From Pseudoscleropodium purum (taxonomy: Eukaryota; Streptophyta; Bryopsida; Hypnales; Brachytheciaceae), in assembly GCA_963969395.1 (NCBI GenBank), contig OZ017799.1, forward strand, positions 4,156,501 through 4,220,500: DNA of 64,000 nt, given 5' to 3'. The notes under the pieces are model-generated. The model was not told the DNA's origin. It did no database searches and was given only the letters and a program-made list of their open reading frames with translations. The position numbers and the translations under genes are program-made. Below are positions 33,900 through 55,035 of this stretch, piece after piece; positions within the stretch are counted from its first letter, which is position 1, and each line of letters begins with the position of its first letter.

Positions 33900-34660
33900 A
33901 AAACTTTTGAACATTTTTATCTCCTTGCATACTTACACTAGATTAGCATGAGAATGTCTAAAAAAAATTTCAAAAGCCTTGATAGTATCAATCACAAGAT
34001 ATATAAGCTTTAAAGTAAAAAAGATAAGTTTTTTTTGTTGTAAAGGCTTGGAATCCTTTTATATTACAAATCATGAATTTAATTTTTTTATACTGAAGAA
34101 ATCATTTGAAAGTTTGGAGGGGGTTTTTAAATGTAATTTTTTATTTAAAAAAATTTATTAAGTCAATGTAGGTACAAGATAGAAGGAATTGTTGATAGCT
34201 ATAAGATGGAATTGAAAGAGACTTATCCCAATGGTAAGATTGTTCTAAAGCAAACTAAACCATGTGCATTTTTCCTTTTGAAAATTATTAAAATCAAGTT
34301 CAAAAATAGATTCAATACATTATTTTCTCACTAGAATTTGCCAAGATAGTGTGCAAAACAAGAAGTTTCTTAACTTTAATGTAACTTATCCAAATGGAAT
34401 GAATCAAAATTTTCCAAGATTGAAGACAAAACTATAATCAATAAGAAATAAATTTTCAAATAAATAATTTTAAGTTTAGTTTGGGGGGGTTACTAGATCT
34501 GCTTAATTTAAGTTTATTGTGGCACAACTTTTTTTCCTTGTTATTGATTGAAATAAAAATTATATTCTAAAAAAGCTAATCAATTTTTTTACATTTACAA
34601 AAAATTCAAAAGATCATGTCAAAAATTAAAATCATAGGTACGTGCCCAAACCTTCAAAAG
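33900..34660 (+). repeat. Dispersed repeat family B, copy 2
   Basis: It is collinear with 16850-17750, with a single unit of the 127-bp block that is doubled there. The tail (about 34545-34650) carries ATTGAAATAAAAATTATATTC, AAAAGCTAATCAATTTTTTT and ACATTTACAAAAAATTCAAA. Confidence 0.7.
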
Positions 34661-36960
34661 TCCATAAGGGTTTGGACTTTAGATGTTAACAATGACTTTT
34701 CAAAGTATTAATTATAAATGTATCTAAATTTGACCTTTGATTCTCATCTCAAAGCATTTAGGAGGATTTCATTTTGCAACAATGTGACAACTTCAAGCAG
34801 TAACTACGTAATTTATAACTAATTTATTGTAGTTGTAGGTCATGATTTATAGAAAAATATTGTTAAAATAGATACCAAATTCTTGGAAAAAATATTTTTC
34901 ACAATCTAAAACCTAAAAGAAGAAACATCTTGTAAAATATTCATATTTTCAGCACATTCCGACCCTTCTTTTTTGAAATAATGAAATATTTGACAAAAAA
35001 GTCTCAATCTTGCCCTTTACCTACAAAAATGTTTTCAATCAAAATTTTGTTAAAATGTCATATAAAAGATTTTTTGGAATTTATGTCCACATATTCCACT
35101 TTTCTTAGTGGAAAAAGTTTGAAAATTGCCAAAAAAATCTTGGAATGTTAACACCCTCTTATATTGAATGTATGTACTCTTCAATTAACATTAAAGTTTT
35201 CACCCATATATTGCATGTGTCATCATAATCATGTGTGAAAATAGCTTCAATTCATTAACGATGATATGTCATTTATTTGCAATCGTGTACTGAATGAGCT
35301 ACACAATGAGAGGCTTTTGTCCCTAAGGGAGATGCACTCATTCCTACTCGGTACCTAATACCGTCTCCCATGTATCAACAAAGTACATTCTAGAAAGCAA
35401 ATGTGTACCATTGGTACATGAGGCACGAATTCTTAAAGGGACGAGTATGGGTTTGTCTACCTTAATTCCCTATAGTACATGTTTGTTTGTAATGTATGGT
35501 TCTAATCACACTTTTTCACATATAATACATTGAACTACCTAATTCCATTAAAAAAAAAGATCTTCTATCAAATACATGTTTATTAAAGTGTCATTAATAA
35601 GACTTCAAACCATTTGCTTTGAATGGCTCCTACTTTACAAATAGCACTTGGTGAATGTAAAATAATATGCTTATAGTGAATGATTTTGGGTCTTTCTTGA
35701 GGTGCTTCAAACATACATCTATTAGACACTAATATGTCATTTCTTCAATTCTTGATTTTGGAAATTCACAAGAAATACAAGAAATCTCAAAAAAAAATTA
35801 TTAATAATATTAATGATTCTCACGGTAAAAATAATATCTAATTTTAATTTTCACTCCATATATATACACATTAGCTAAACTAAATGGTAATGAGGTGGAT
35901 ATCTCCAAAATCATCATTTTTTTGCTATTGTGCCTAATTATTATTATTAGATTGGTCAAATTTTCATATTTTTTGGTTAGCAAGTGAAAAGAGGTTCTAG
36001 TACACCAAAGAATACAACACTTGGTTACTACATGCAAAGTTTTGAAGGGTCAAAGTTTTTTATGGTGGATTTTCTAAAATCGATTATTCGACATTTGTAC
36101 ATATTGATTTTGGAGATGTACACATAATGATGATGGCATTTTTTAGGCAAGGTCTAATTTTGGATGTATTCACCCAAAATTTTAGATGTTCAAGGTTAGA
36201 TTTCATCATTAAGGTAGGATGTTCTATAAGGCGCCTACTAACACAAAGGTACACTTTGGTTTTTATCAATGTACCAACATTGTATAATTTAGGAGGTGGT
36301 CACTTTATAGTGACCTCTACGTTGCAATGTCAAAAATTTGTGACAAATTTTATGAAGGTCCAAAAAAAATGAAACAACTTGGATTCAATGTCAATTCCAT
36401 TACTTTTTTCTTCCTATAAAAATTTATTAAAAATTATTTCAAAGTGTTTAGCTCCCCCATGCAATCGGCTCTTAAAAGGTTGCTTCAACTGATAAACAAC
36501 ATTGAGGATGTTTTCCATCCAATGAATGATGAAGATTCCCTATATGTAGGATAGAAGTGCAACTATTCATCCTCCAAAATCCTCCAATCCACCTTCCATT
36601 CTCTCTAAAGTCCATGTGCAAAATTTTATTATTAAAAAAAGACTATCCAAAAAAGTGTGAGGATTATGGACTCTTGGCTGTGAGAAAGTATAGGTCTGAT
36701 AATGGATGAGTATCAAGTGTTGATGAAAAAGTCAATTGAGTTAACCTTTAAACGACGCAACTGACATTTTTCAGTCAATGAATGACAAAGAATCTCTTAA
36801 TTGAAAGCAAGACAAAAGTGCAACTATTCATCTTCTAAATTTTGTGTAAAAAAGGAAGGTCTTCTATAATAGCTTGATTTCCAGTGAATGCTTTTGCATT
36901 TTTTCAACCCAAAAATTCACTCGTTACCAAAAATAAAAATGGTATGACCATGAGGCTATG
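34661..36960. other. AT-rich intergenic DNA with a local ~300-bp-spaced duplication
   Basis: No gene was recognised. Two related blocks near 36515-36585 and 36770-36845 share CCAATGAATGATGAAGA / TCAATGAATGACAAAGA and AAGTGCAACTATTCATC, indicating a decayed direct duplication. Confidence 0.5.
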
Positions 36961-36969
36961 TCTTAGGAT

Positions 36970-37075
36970 ATGTAATCTATGTAAGTTTAACCTATATATA
37001 TCTAACCTATCTAAGTCTAATTTATCTAGTCTAATCCATGTAAGTCTAACCTATGTATGTCTAACCTATCTAAAT
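36970..37075 (+). repeat. Minisatellite, ~15-bp unit TCTAACCTATCTAAG
   Basis: About seven imperfect units of TCTAACCTATNTAAG-type sequence. The last merges into TCTAACCTATCTAAATTGGACC. Confidence 0.75.
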
Positions 37076-37189
37076 TGGACCATTTGGACCCCCTCCTTTG
37101 ATGAGGAATTTTTTAAATATATAAAAATATTCTTAAAATGAAAAATAGAAAAATAGAAAATAAAATGAAAAAAAGAGAAAAAGCCAAAG

Positions 37190-37360
37190 AAAGGGTCTGA
37201 CCAGTCGAACTCTTCCCTCTTTGAGGAGGAATTTTATTTAATTTTTAATTTTTTTTTAAATTAAAAAAAGAGAGCTCGAGAAGGGGTCCGACCAATTGGA
37301 CCTCCCCTTGACAAAACCAACCAGCCTATAGAAAGGGTCCAACCGGTTGGACCTCCTTTC
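37190..37360. repeat. Three degenerate palindrome units (GGTCCAACCGGTTGGACC type)
   Basis: The third unit, 37336-37353, is a perfect 18-bp palindrome, GGTCCAACCGGTTGGACC. Two earlier relatives are GGTCCGACCAATTGGACC near 37286 and GGTCTGACCAGTCGAACTC near 37195. Each is preceded by AGAAAGGG or AGAAGGGG and followed by a CTCCC/TTTGA-type block. Confidence 0.65.
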
Positions 37361-37497
37361 GACCAAACAAACCAAAGTCGATGCATCACGGACAAAGGAG
37401 AGCAATTACCGGAACAAATACAAGAAGACAAACCTAAACTTTGGGAAACACAACACCAATCCACATCCACCATTATACAGTCTGAATAGGGTTGTAG

Positions 37498-37884
37498 ACA
37501 AGATTTGGAAACTTAAATTCAAAAGCCAAAGTTGATGCAAAGTCATTTGCCATAGTCTCTGTTTGTTCAGAAGGACATAAGCCAACAAATGATTTCCACG
37601 GTAACCAGTCCGTCGTTCAAGGGCTAAGTACCACTGAATCGAAACCAGCGAAGGATCGCTCAGTAGTTTCCTTTTCATTGGTTCCACCTGTAAGCTTCAC
37701 TACCTTGGACTCTGTCCCCTGTTGGAACATACTGTGGAATCCACCAACTGTCTGTGGAATCTACGAGTTCGCAGGATTCCTGTTCCTGGCTCGCTCCCAA
37801 TCTCCCTCCCATGCTTCTCCTGTTCTCCAGCTCCAGTCGGTTGGGGACTTGAGATTCTCTTTTCGAGAATTGAAAAATAAATAA
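37498..37884 (+). other. Unrecognised open frame in a higher-GC island
   Basis: A 128-codon frame without stops runs from 37498 to TAA 37884 and stands out from the AT-rich surroundings in base composition. It has no recognised domain; one hydrophobic stretch (WNPPTVCGIYEFAGFLFLAR) is present. The first internal Met is at 37678. No promoter or splice context was identified. It may be a captured gene fragment or remnant of a mobile element. The opposite strand is also open over part of it, so coding is unproven. Confidence 0.3.
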
Positions 37885-38179
37885 AAAATAGAAAAATAAC
37901 TTAGTGCAAATTACATTTACATTGTTTACTAATGAGGTAGGGGTCTGTTTTGGATCCTTGAAAAGAAGGCCCCTCTGGTGAACAAAATTGTCTTGTATGT
38001 CTTCTCAACCAACCCCAATCCTTGAATTAATTGTGAAGTCCCTCCCTCTCATGCATCTACAATTCTACGTACCAAAGCGTAATACAAAAGCATCCGTTCT
38101 CAACTACACCTAGTAAGGTCCATAATTCGACCATTTAAAGGCTGAAATTGTTTTGGGGGGGAGGTGTAACTTCTTGAAA

Positions 38180-38290
38180 TATTTTTTAGTAAATTTTCCC
38201 TCATAGACAAGTCGAATTGACATCTAACCCAAGTCATTTCATATTTTCTGGAGCTTTGTAGAAATAGTTATGAAATTTTGAAGTGCATAT
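38180..38290 (+). repeat. Dispersed repeat family D, copy 2
   Basis: Partner of 14440-14550 (see there). It leads directly into the hairpin at 38300-38412. Confidence 0.6.
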
Positions 38291-38299
38291 GGCATAGGG

Positions 38300-38412
38300 C
38301 TCTAAAAGCGTCCACCTTCTAGAATGTACATTTTTTGTACATTGCTGAAGGCTACAAAAAGTAGCAAATATATGCAGTGTACATTTGTGGAGGTGGGCGC
38401 TTTTTGAACCTT
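38300..38412. repeat. Long imperfect inverted repeat / hairpin, MITE-like or pri-miRNA-like
   Basis: The left arm begins AAAAGCGTCCACCTTCTAGA at 38304. The right arm ends TTTGTGGAGGTGGGCGCTTTT at about 38405. About 32 of the first 36 positions of the two arms can pair (G-U allowed), including an ACATTC/TGTACA block. A small inner stem GGCTAC / GTAGC encloses AAAAA. The CTCTAAAAGCG and GGTAAGG words at its edges also occur near 14370-14392, so it probably belongs to a repeat family. No coding. Confidence 0.6.
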
Positions 38413-41400
38413 CTACCTTACCCTTTATATAGGATGCAATATTTCCAACCAAGGTTAGAATGGATTTCTAAAATAGGCTTGAAATGTATGTTTTTTGGTC
38501 CCTTTCAAGGTTGAGACTTGAGACTAATAAGGTTATAACACTTGTACAAAAAAGTAATGTGCAAAAAAAATAGGAAGTAGTGAGTGGGAAAGTAGTCCTT
38601 GAATGATTGGAATTGCAAGACTCTAAACATTGGCCATCGAACAATGGTACTTTTTGCCTCCCAAAATTCATAGTAATTTCAATTTTTGGAATTTAAAAAA
38701 AAATTCAAAATCCCCATATTGCTTATCTTCCTATATAGGAAAAATTTCCTACAATTCATATCGCTCACCATTTGCTCCAAAACTCTTAAAATGATTCACT
38801 ATTAGTGCTTCTACCTTAATATCTTTTCAGAGTGGGGGACCATTGCTTGATTATACAAAGTTATGTGTCAATCTCTTTCATTTCAAACCCTATACTATAG
38901 TTCTTTGCCAAGGGCTCTAAAATTCACTTTGGAATTGATAGAGTAGATTTGTTGGAGATCTTCTATGGTTTAGTGTTTAGTTTGTTGGCTATGGATTAAA
39001 GGGGAAGAAGCTTTGTGTCAATATTTGAATATAGAAGTTTGAGTAGCTAACTTACTCTAAATCAAGTCATTTCAAGAATTTGAAAAAGACAAATACTATT
39101 CTCTCTCTATTTTTTGTTTTGGCTCATATGACAAAGCTCTAACAATTATTCCAAAGGCAACACACCCTCCACTAGCAAAGATTTTTGTTTTCCCTCACAA
39201 ATCAGATGATTGTCCTTAGCCTATCGATACTAGTAGGAATTGAAACTATAGACTTCATGGGTTCATTAAGTCCAATAAACACAAACATTTCTAACTATCC
39301 CTTGGAAGTAGTTCAAAGACATTTTGGTCCTACACTATTCTATCTTCATTCTTCCGATTTACTCACTTCACATTTGTAGTGCTACAAGGACAAATATATA
39401 GGTGGCATAATTGCTTGTTTATTGAAGTTAATTTCCTATATTTTGTTTGGGATCACATAAGGTGAGCCTTGAAAGGAGTGCAATAGGATTGGAAAAGTGC
39501 CACATGTTACAAAATTTTATTTCAAGTTTTTAAGAGCAACCCATGGGAGGTAAACAATTGGGGTTAAGGAAATCAAGTTTGTTTAACCTCTAAAAGACAA
39601 AGGATGTCTTTCAAGAGGAATTGTTAGAAATTCTCAATTTCTGATTCATTGACCACAATTAAAAATTAAAACTTTTTTACAATTTAATTGTTCAAAAGTG
39701 CAAAAAAACATTATTTCATTGTGTGGTAAGAAAATCCACTCTCTTTAACTAATTGGATTTCAAGGTTATAGCATTTAAAGTTTGAAAGAAAAAATTGCCC
39801 TTGCTAGATAGAGACAACAAACTTTTAGCCAATCTTGGATTAAATTTTCTCTATATAGAAAATTGAGTATTTAAACCATTCATTAGTAAATCTTATAAGA
39901 TATATTCATAAAAAAAATTTAGAAGCAAATAAGGTGCCTAACTTACACTAAATCACCTTATAATACAAGGAAGTCAAGTAATCCGGCAATGCACAAGCCA
40001 TTTTTTGATGATTTCTTGTATGTAGGGTAATTTTTAGAAAAAATCCAAATTGTGAAAATGCAAAGCCATTCCTTTAGAGTATGTGGAAAATTTTCAAAAT
40101 CTTTGACTATATACATTACAAGATTATATTGTTTGAAGTTAGAAAAAAAAATTTCTTCAAAATTGCCAAAAATAATAAATCAAGTTTGACTCTTCTTGGA
40201 ATGTGATTTTGGACTAAATTAAAAAGTATTATACTATATTCTATTGGTACATACGTGCCAAATTTCAAACTAGATGAAGAATTTGGCAAAGATTCTCCAA
40301 TTCTCACCAAACTACCCAATTTCTTTAGGGTAGAATATATTTTCACTTAGGCATCCAATCAATTTTTTTCATTCTTATAAAAGTTGTTAGTGTACATACC
40401 TAGTGTTTAAAATTTTATAAAAATTCATTCAAAATTGACTTTATAGGAACCTACTCAAACATTCTATTGTTTGTTTAACAAACAAATGTCCTTTAGAGTT
40501 TATAGGAATTTAGTGGCATGTATAGGGATCTTATGCTTAGAACTTTGAAAATTCACAAAATATTACTTGAAGAATTATTATCAAGAATTATAAAACAATA
40601 TAAATTGGATCTCTCTTGGTCACTAAGAACCTTGTTTTATATATGAAATTGGAATTTGACCACAAGAGATTGTTGGACCAAAATAAATGACACCTTTATG
40701 TGTTACTACTTGATTGTTTTACATCAACTATTTTCAAAATATTCCTTGGGCCCAATGTTATTGATACACAAATTTATTGGCTCTAGAATAAAGGAGACAA
40801 TGATTTACATCAATACATATTATATTTGAGAAAGTTTGGATAAGACTTTACTCAAAAAAGATTAAGAGCTACTAGGACATAACTTCTTGGAGAGTGGTTG
40901 CTTGTTTCATCTTCTACATCAATTTGCATTGACTAACAAAACTTTTAATAAAACCGAACCCCTACTACCGGTAGTACAATAATCGTGCACAAAATTACTA
41001 AAATGTTTTATTAAAAGTTGTTATCCAACACTCAATCACAATTTTTTTAAACATTTACATTAATAGTAGTTAATTATTAATATCCATTTTTATCTATAAT
41101 AGACATTAGGACCTGTAAGTGATATTTATGACACTGCCATAGTAAGAATGTACCAAATAGTTTTCAAATGATAAATCTTTAATTACAATTCTTTAAATCA
41201 TGTATTTGGATAAAAGTCATAGAACCACAAAAATCTCTTTGATAAATGACATTTGTATATGCACTTTTATCAAATGCATCTATGAAGAATATTTGGGGGG
41301 GGCACATAATACTTTTCATCTATTTTGTGGTTGTTTGTTAGACCCTTATTGTCCAAGGGTAGAGATGTTCTTTACATTTGGGACTCAACCACATGTTCAA

Positions 41401-42329
41401 ATGCCATCTCTCTCTCATTTTGCTAATAGAAGTAAAGAGTGCTTTGCTAACCCTTAATATTGCATTGTTTTGAGGCTCAAAATTGCTTCAAAATACATGT
41501 ACTTTGAGCAAGGCTAAAACCATCATCTATGTTTTTTTTCTAACAAATCAAATTATATAATTCTTTATTTCACTTATTTAAGTACATCCTTCAAAAATTG
41601 TAAAGTGAAAATCCCCACCTATTGCAAGTCCAATGTGCCTAAACTTCAAAAAATAGTTCTTTTTGTCTCTTCTTAAAGGTGAAGTTTTTTTTTTCAACAT
41701 TTTCAGAAAAATACATGTATGTCTAGAACTTATGTGATTTATCCAATATTTTAGAAAATGGTTTGTTAATATATGCCAAAAATTTAACCCAAATTTTTTT
41801 AAATTCATTTTAAACAAATCATAAAGTAGAGGTAGTCCTTGATGAAAGAAAAAACTAAATTGCTAATAACTTTGACAATAAATTGAGAATGTAAGCCCCA
41901 ATGGTGAGAATGTTCTATTTGGAAAGTTTCAAAGTTTTATTAAAAATAGACTTATGTTTTGACAACCGCTTCTAATTGCCTTCTAAATAGAACTCATCAC
42001 AACTTTCACCTTGTTTTTTAGAATTGAATGGTTCAAATATTTTTGAATAGGTATCAATTTATGCAATTATAGGATGGATGTTAGAGATCTCATATAGACA
42101 CTTTATTCACACCGGCCATCTTCAAAATTTTATGCAAATTTAATGTTTTAAACTATAAAGTCAATAGAACTTGTCTGAGTTTTCAAAAAATCAAAGTGGT
42201 CTCTTTAGTCTTCTAGGGATATATTGAACAAAAAACAAAAAGTCTATAGCAAATTTTTTTGATGATATATTGCTAAAATGAAATACAATTTTTTTCAGGG
42301 AATATTTGACAATGATTTATCCTAGAACA
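38413..42329. other. AT-rich intergenic DNA, decayed repeats
   Basis: No credible gene was found. Pieces of family B recur at about 40060-40440 and 41700-41960 (AAACTAAATTGCTAATAACTT, GAGAATGTTCTATTTGG-type text). Confidence 0.5.
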
Positions 42330-42480
42330 CCAGGCTAGTCACCATGGAAGTCATCCATTTGGGTAATATGTGAATCATTTTCTTGTTAAAAACAACTAAG
42401 AACATTCAATGGAGGTCAAACTAGTTTTAGAAGACCTCGTGAAGTCTTTCAATCCTCTTTTCTTAAGTCAAATCGAAAAA
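42330..42480 (+). repeat. Direct duplication, copy 1 (partner 42885-43010)
   Basis: Both copies contain CACCATGGAAGTCATCC, then GTGTGAATCATTT / ATGTGAATCATTTTCTTG, then GAGGTCAAACTA / CAGGTCAAACTA. Confidence 0.65.
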
Positions 42481-42884
42481 GTTGGTGACCAAAAAAATAT
42501 GAGGTTAAAGAGCCTAACATGTACAACCCCAATAACTTTACGGCTTCTTGAAATCTGTTCTAAGATTTTTTTTAAAAATGGATTTTGAATGTGATTTTTT
42601 CTCCAAGATCTAGTGTATTTGAGGCTCATTTTTCAAGAGCTCTCAACACTACAAAAAGTCAAGATTGCAATGGATACCCTTGCACAAAATCTTGAATAGA
42701 AAAATCACTATCATTTATTTTCAAGGTCGGATTTTTGATGTTAAAAAACAAAACTTCAAGAAGAGCTTTCCAAAAATATGAACTACTAAAAATAGCAATG
42801 AACTTGATTAAGTTTTCATTTAAACTCAAAGATTTGCAAACACCGAATTTTGATGCCTTAGGCATTGCATTCAGGGGGTTCACC

Positions 42885-43010
42885 TTGAAACCCACGTTCG
42901 CCACCATGGAAGTCATCCTTTTTTTCGTATTGTGTGAATCATTTGCTTGAAAAACACCCCAAAAACACTCGGTGCAGGTCAAACTACTCCACAAGGCCTT
43001 CCATTTTCCA
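42885..43010 (+). repeat. Direct duplication, copy 2 (partner 42330-42480)
   Basis: This copy keeps CG sites (ACGTTCGCCACCATGG) where the first copy reads TAGTCACCATGG. As at 30.8/31.5 kb, the copies differ partly by C-to-T type changes. Confidence 0.6.
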
Positions 43011-43419
43011 CACCTATAATTCCAAGGATGAACATCTACACTTCCAATTTTCTCTCCGTCGCTTCCACAGAAGGATTAGACTCTTGTGTCATCCATGGAA
43101 CACTTAGAGACTACTTCGTGTCCGCACAACAGCTACGTTAAGTACTGAACGTTGACTTGTGACGACTTTTAGCACCTTTCTACTTCTCCTCCATTCCACC
43201 TTTTCTTATCTGGTGATGCTCGCCAGTCGCCACTTCCCTTGAACCGTTTGGACTTCCGTCGTCCACAGTCGGTTCCACTTGCTGTTCTATCTCACTCTTC
43301 CGTGCACTCAGTCGCATGATTTGTAGAACGAACTTTATTCGTCAGGACGCGGCTAATAATATCAAGCCAGTGGCGGGACTGGCGTCAGTCGTCTGACTTC
43401 CGTTACGTTCATTCCATCG

Positions 43420-43480
43420 GACGTCGGCTTCCGTCCGTCCGTCCGTCACTTGCAGTTTTTTTTTTTTTTTTTTTTTCTTC
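43420..43480. repeat. CCGT tetranucleotide run and poly-T tract
   Basis: CCGTCCGTCCGTCCGTC (about 43432-43448) is followed by a T-run of more than 20 bases (about 43456-43476). Confidence 0.85.
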
Positions 43481-43489
43481 TTCTTTTTG

Positions 43490-43700
43490 GTGCCAGATTG
43501 CACCAGAAAAGAAAAATTTGGCCTAAGAAATGGTAACAAATCTTGATTTTTTTGGTCAGAAAACTTCAAGTTACAAAAAAAATCTTGGATGAAATTGCTT
43601 GATTGTGGATGAAAATAAAATCATGGACATGTGTTATGTACAAATGTGATCTTTTCTATCTAATATATGGATGAATGTTGAAATTTGGAGCACCACTATA
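43490..43700 (+). repeat. Dispersed repeat family A, copy 2
   Basis: Collinear with 9230-9450 (see there), beginning GTGCCAGATTGCACC and including GGATGAATGTTGAAATTTGG. Confidence 0.7.
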
Positions 43701-45203
43701 AAATGTTGTAATGTTATGTAAAAAAGTACCACATGTCATCTTGCAAATAGTTTGAAGTGATGTGGAACCCTTGAGAATTAATTTGATGTGGAGATTCAAT
43801 TTCCGTGCTTTTAGATGTCAAATCAGACCTTCACGTATGGTACCTCATAATTCAATAGAGCTTCAAAGAATTACCATTCTTGTTCAAGATCCCGCACCAA
43901 AAGTCGAAGTCTACATGACAAATGGGTTGAGAATTATAGTTTTGTCATAAGATTGGGTTGGCAATCTAATTCAATTGAATTCAACAAACATAAAGAACTA
44001 CTAGGAGGGCTCCTATACATTTCTTGGGGGTCTTTTTTTTTTTTTTAGAAGATTGAGAATTTTGAATGGACATATACTTTATGAGGTTATCTCCCATAAG
44101 AATAGATTAGAAGAAATTCCTATAAAAACTAAAGAGAATCTTCTTCATTTTTCTTTACATCATGTAAAAAATGGTAGCACAAATTTTAAGGTGTAAGACT
44201 CCCCTTCCCATTGTTGTGTGTTGGGCTCTGCCCTCTATCCTCTTGGCACCCTTTGGCAACGGAACCTTAAATTATTATGCTCCTAAATTCCGCATCACCA
44301 TTCCTTATCCTATGCGGAAAACGTTGGTCGGACCGTGGGACGACTGAAACACGTCCTTCTGAACGACGATTTGAGGACGAATTGAGGACGAAACCCTTCG
44401 TTCAACGGCGACGCGGCTACAGAAACGGGAAGCCAGTCAAACGGGGGTAGTTTTCCAAGCACGTGCTCCCAATGCGTTCCATGGGCGTACTATTGGAGCG
44501 TACTTGAGTGTGTCCTTGGTCGTACCTGGAAGCGGTCACAGACGAAACGACGAAGAACAGCGAGCGCAAGTGGCTTTGGTCAATTTGGTGCACCAGGTGT
44601 TCGAAGCTTAGGAGAGGGCGGAGGGGGAGGGCAAGGCCAATTCATTCATTTCCAGCTTCTTCCTTTGCAAAAAACGTCGGTTTCCTGTGCTCTACAAGCT
44701 GCTCTCCTTCAAATCGATTCATTAGTTCGTTTGCTTCTTTTCCCTTTCTCTGCCGTGAGCTTGCGAGCAATCTACCAACCTGGGCGCGCTTCATGTAATG
44801 ATTCATTAGCAATCCAGATGATGGAGTGGCGTTGTTGACAGAGTGTGAGTCTTCGTGTAGCTTCTGAAGTACCATCGTTAGTTCTAGATTCGCTTTCGAT
44901 TGACGGAAGTTGAGATCCAGAGGAAGCACAGCATTGAAAAGCTCTGGAGTAGCCGACTATGGCTTGCAAGCAGCGGCGCAGGGGTATGAAGCAGAGGGAT
45001 TCGGCGTCTATCTATTTGGGTTGCCAAAGAGCTTAACATTCGCCATTGAAGTTCACCACACCGAGGTGTTTGATTGAAGTCAAGTTTTTGGAAGTTCGGC
45101 AGGTTCGGCCGGGGGTATCTAGCATCTAAGTAGTATCCATTCAAGGTTTCACTATTTTGCGATTTATACTATTTGAGTGAGGAAGTCTGTGGGAGCAAAT
45201 TAA
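43701..45203. other. Upstream region of the receptor kinase gene
   Basis: GC rises from about 44200. Overlapping frames of up to 96 codons on both strands between 44500 and 45150 show no recognisable domain. This is best read as promoter and 5' leader of the receptor kinase. Confidence 0.45.
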
Positions 45204-54791
<9,588 letters not shown>

Positions 54792-54814
54792 GGGATGGAC
54801 GAGGGGAAGCAGAA

Positions 54815-55035
54815 GACTTATCAGAACTCGTATCGGAAGGTTGATCATAGGCCTTATCAGAAGACTTGTCTGGAGCCCTACCAGGTGACTTATGGGGAGT
54901 CTTATGGGAAAACTTATCGGGAAGTCCTGTGGGAAGACTTATGGGAGGAGACTCATCAGGAGTCTTATGCGAAGACCTATTGGGAGTCTTCATGGGAAGA
55001 CTTTTCAAGAGACTTGTCGGGAGGTGTATGGCATC
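54815..55035 (+). repeat. 15-bp-period minisatellite just after the receptor-kinase stop
   Basis: About 14-15 imperfect units of the type GGGAAGACTTATC / GGGGAGTCTTATG. AAGACT and AGTCTT are reverse complements, so neighbouring units can pair. Because the period is a multiple of three and the units mostly lack stops, all three plus-strand frames and one minus-strand frame stay open here. That explains several apparent Tyr/Lys/Glu-rich or Ser/Lys/Pro-rich proteins. It is most likely in the 3' untranslated region. Confidence 0.8.
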
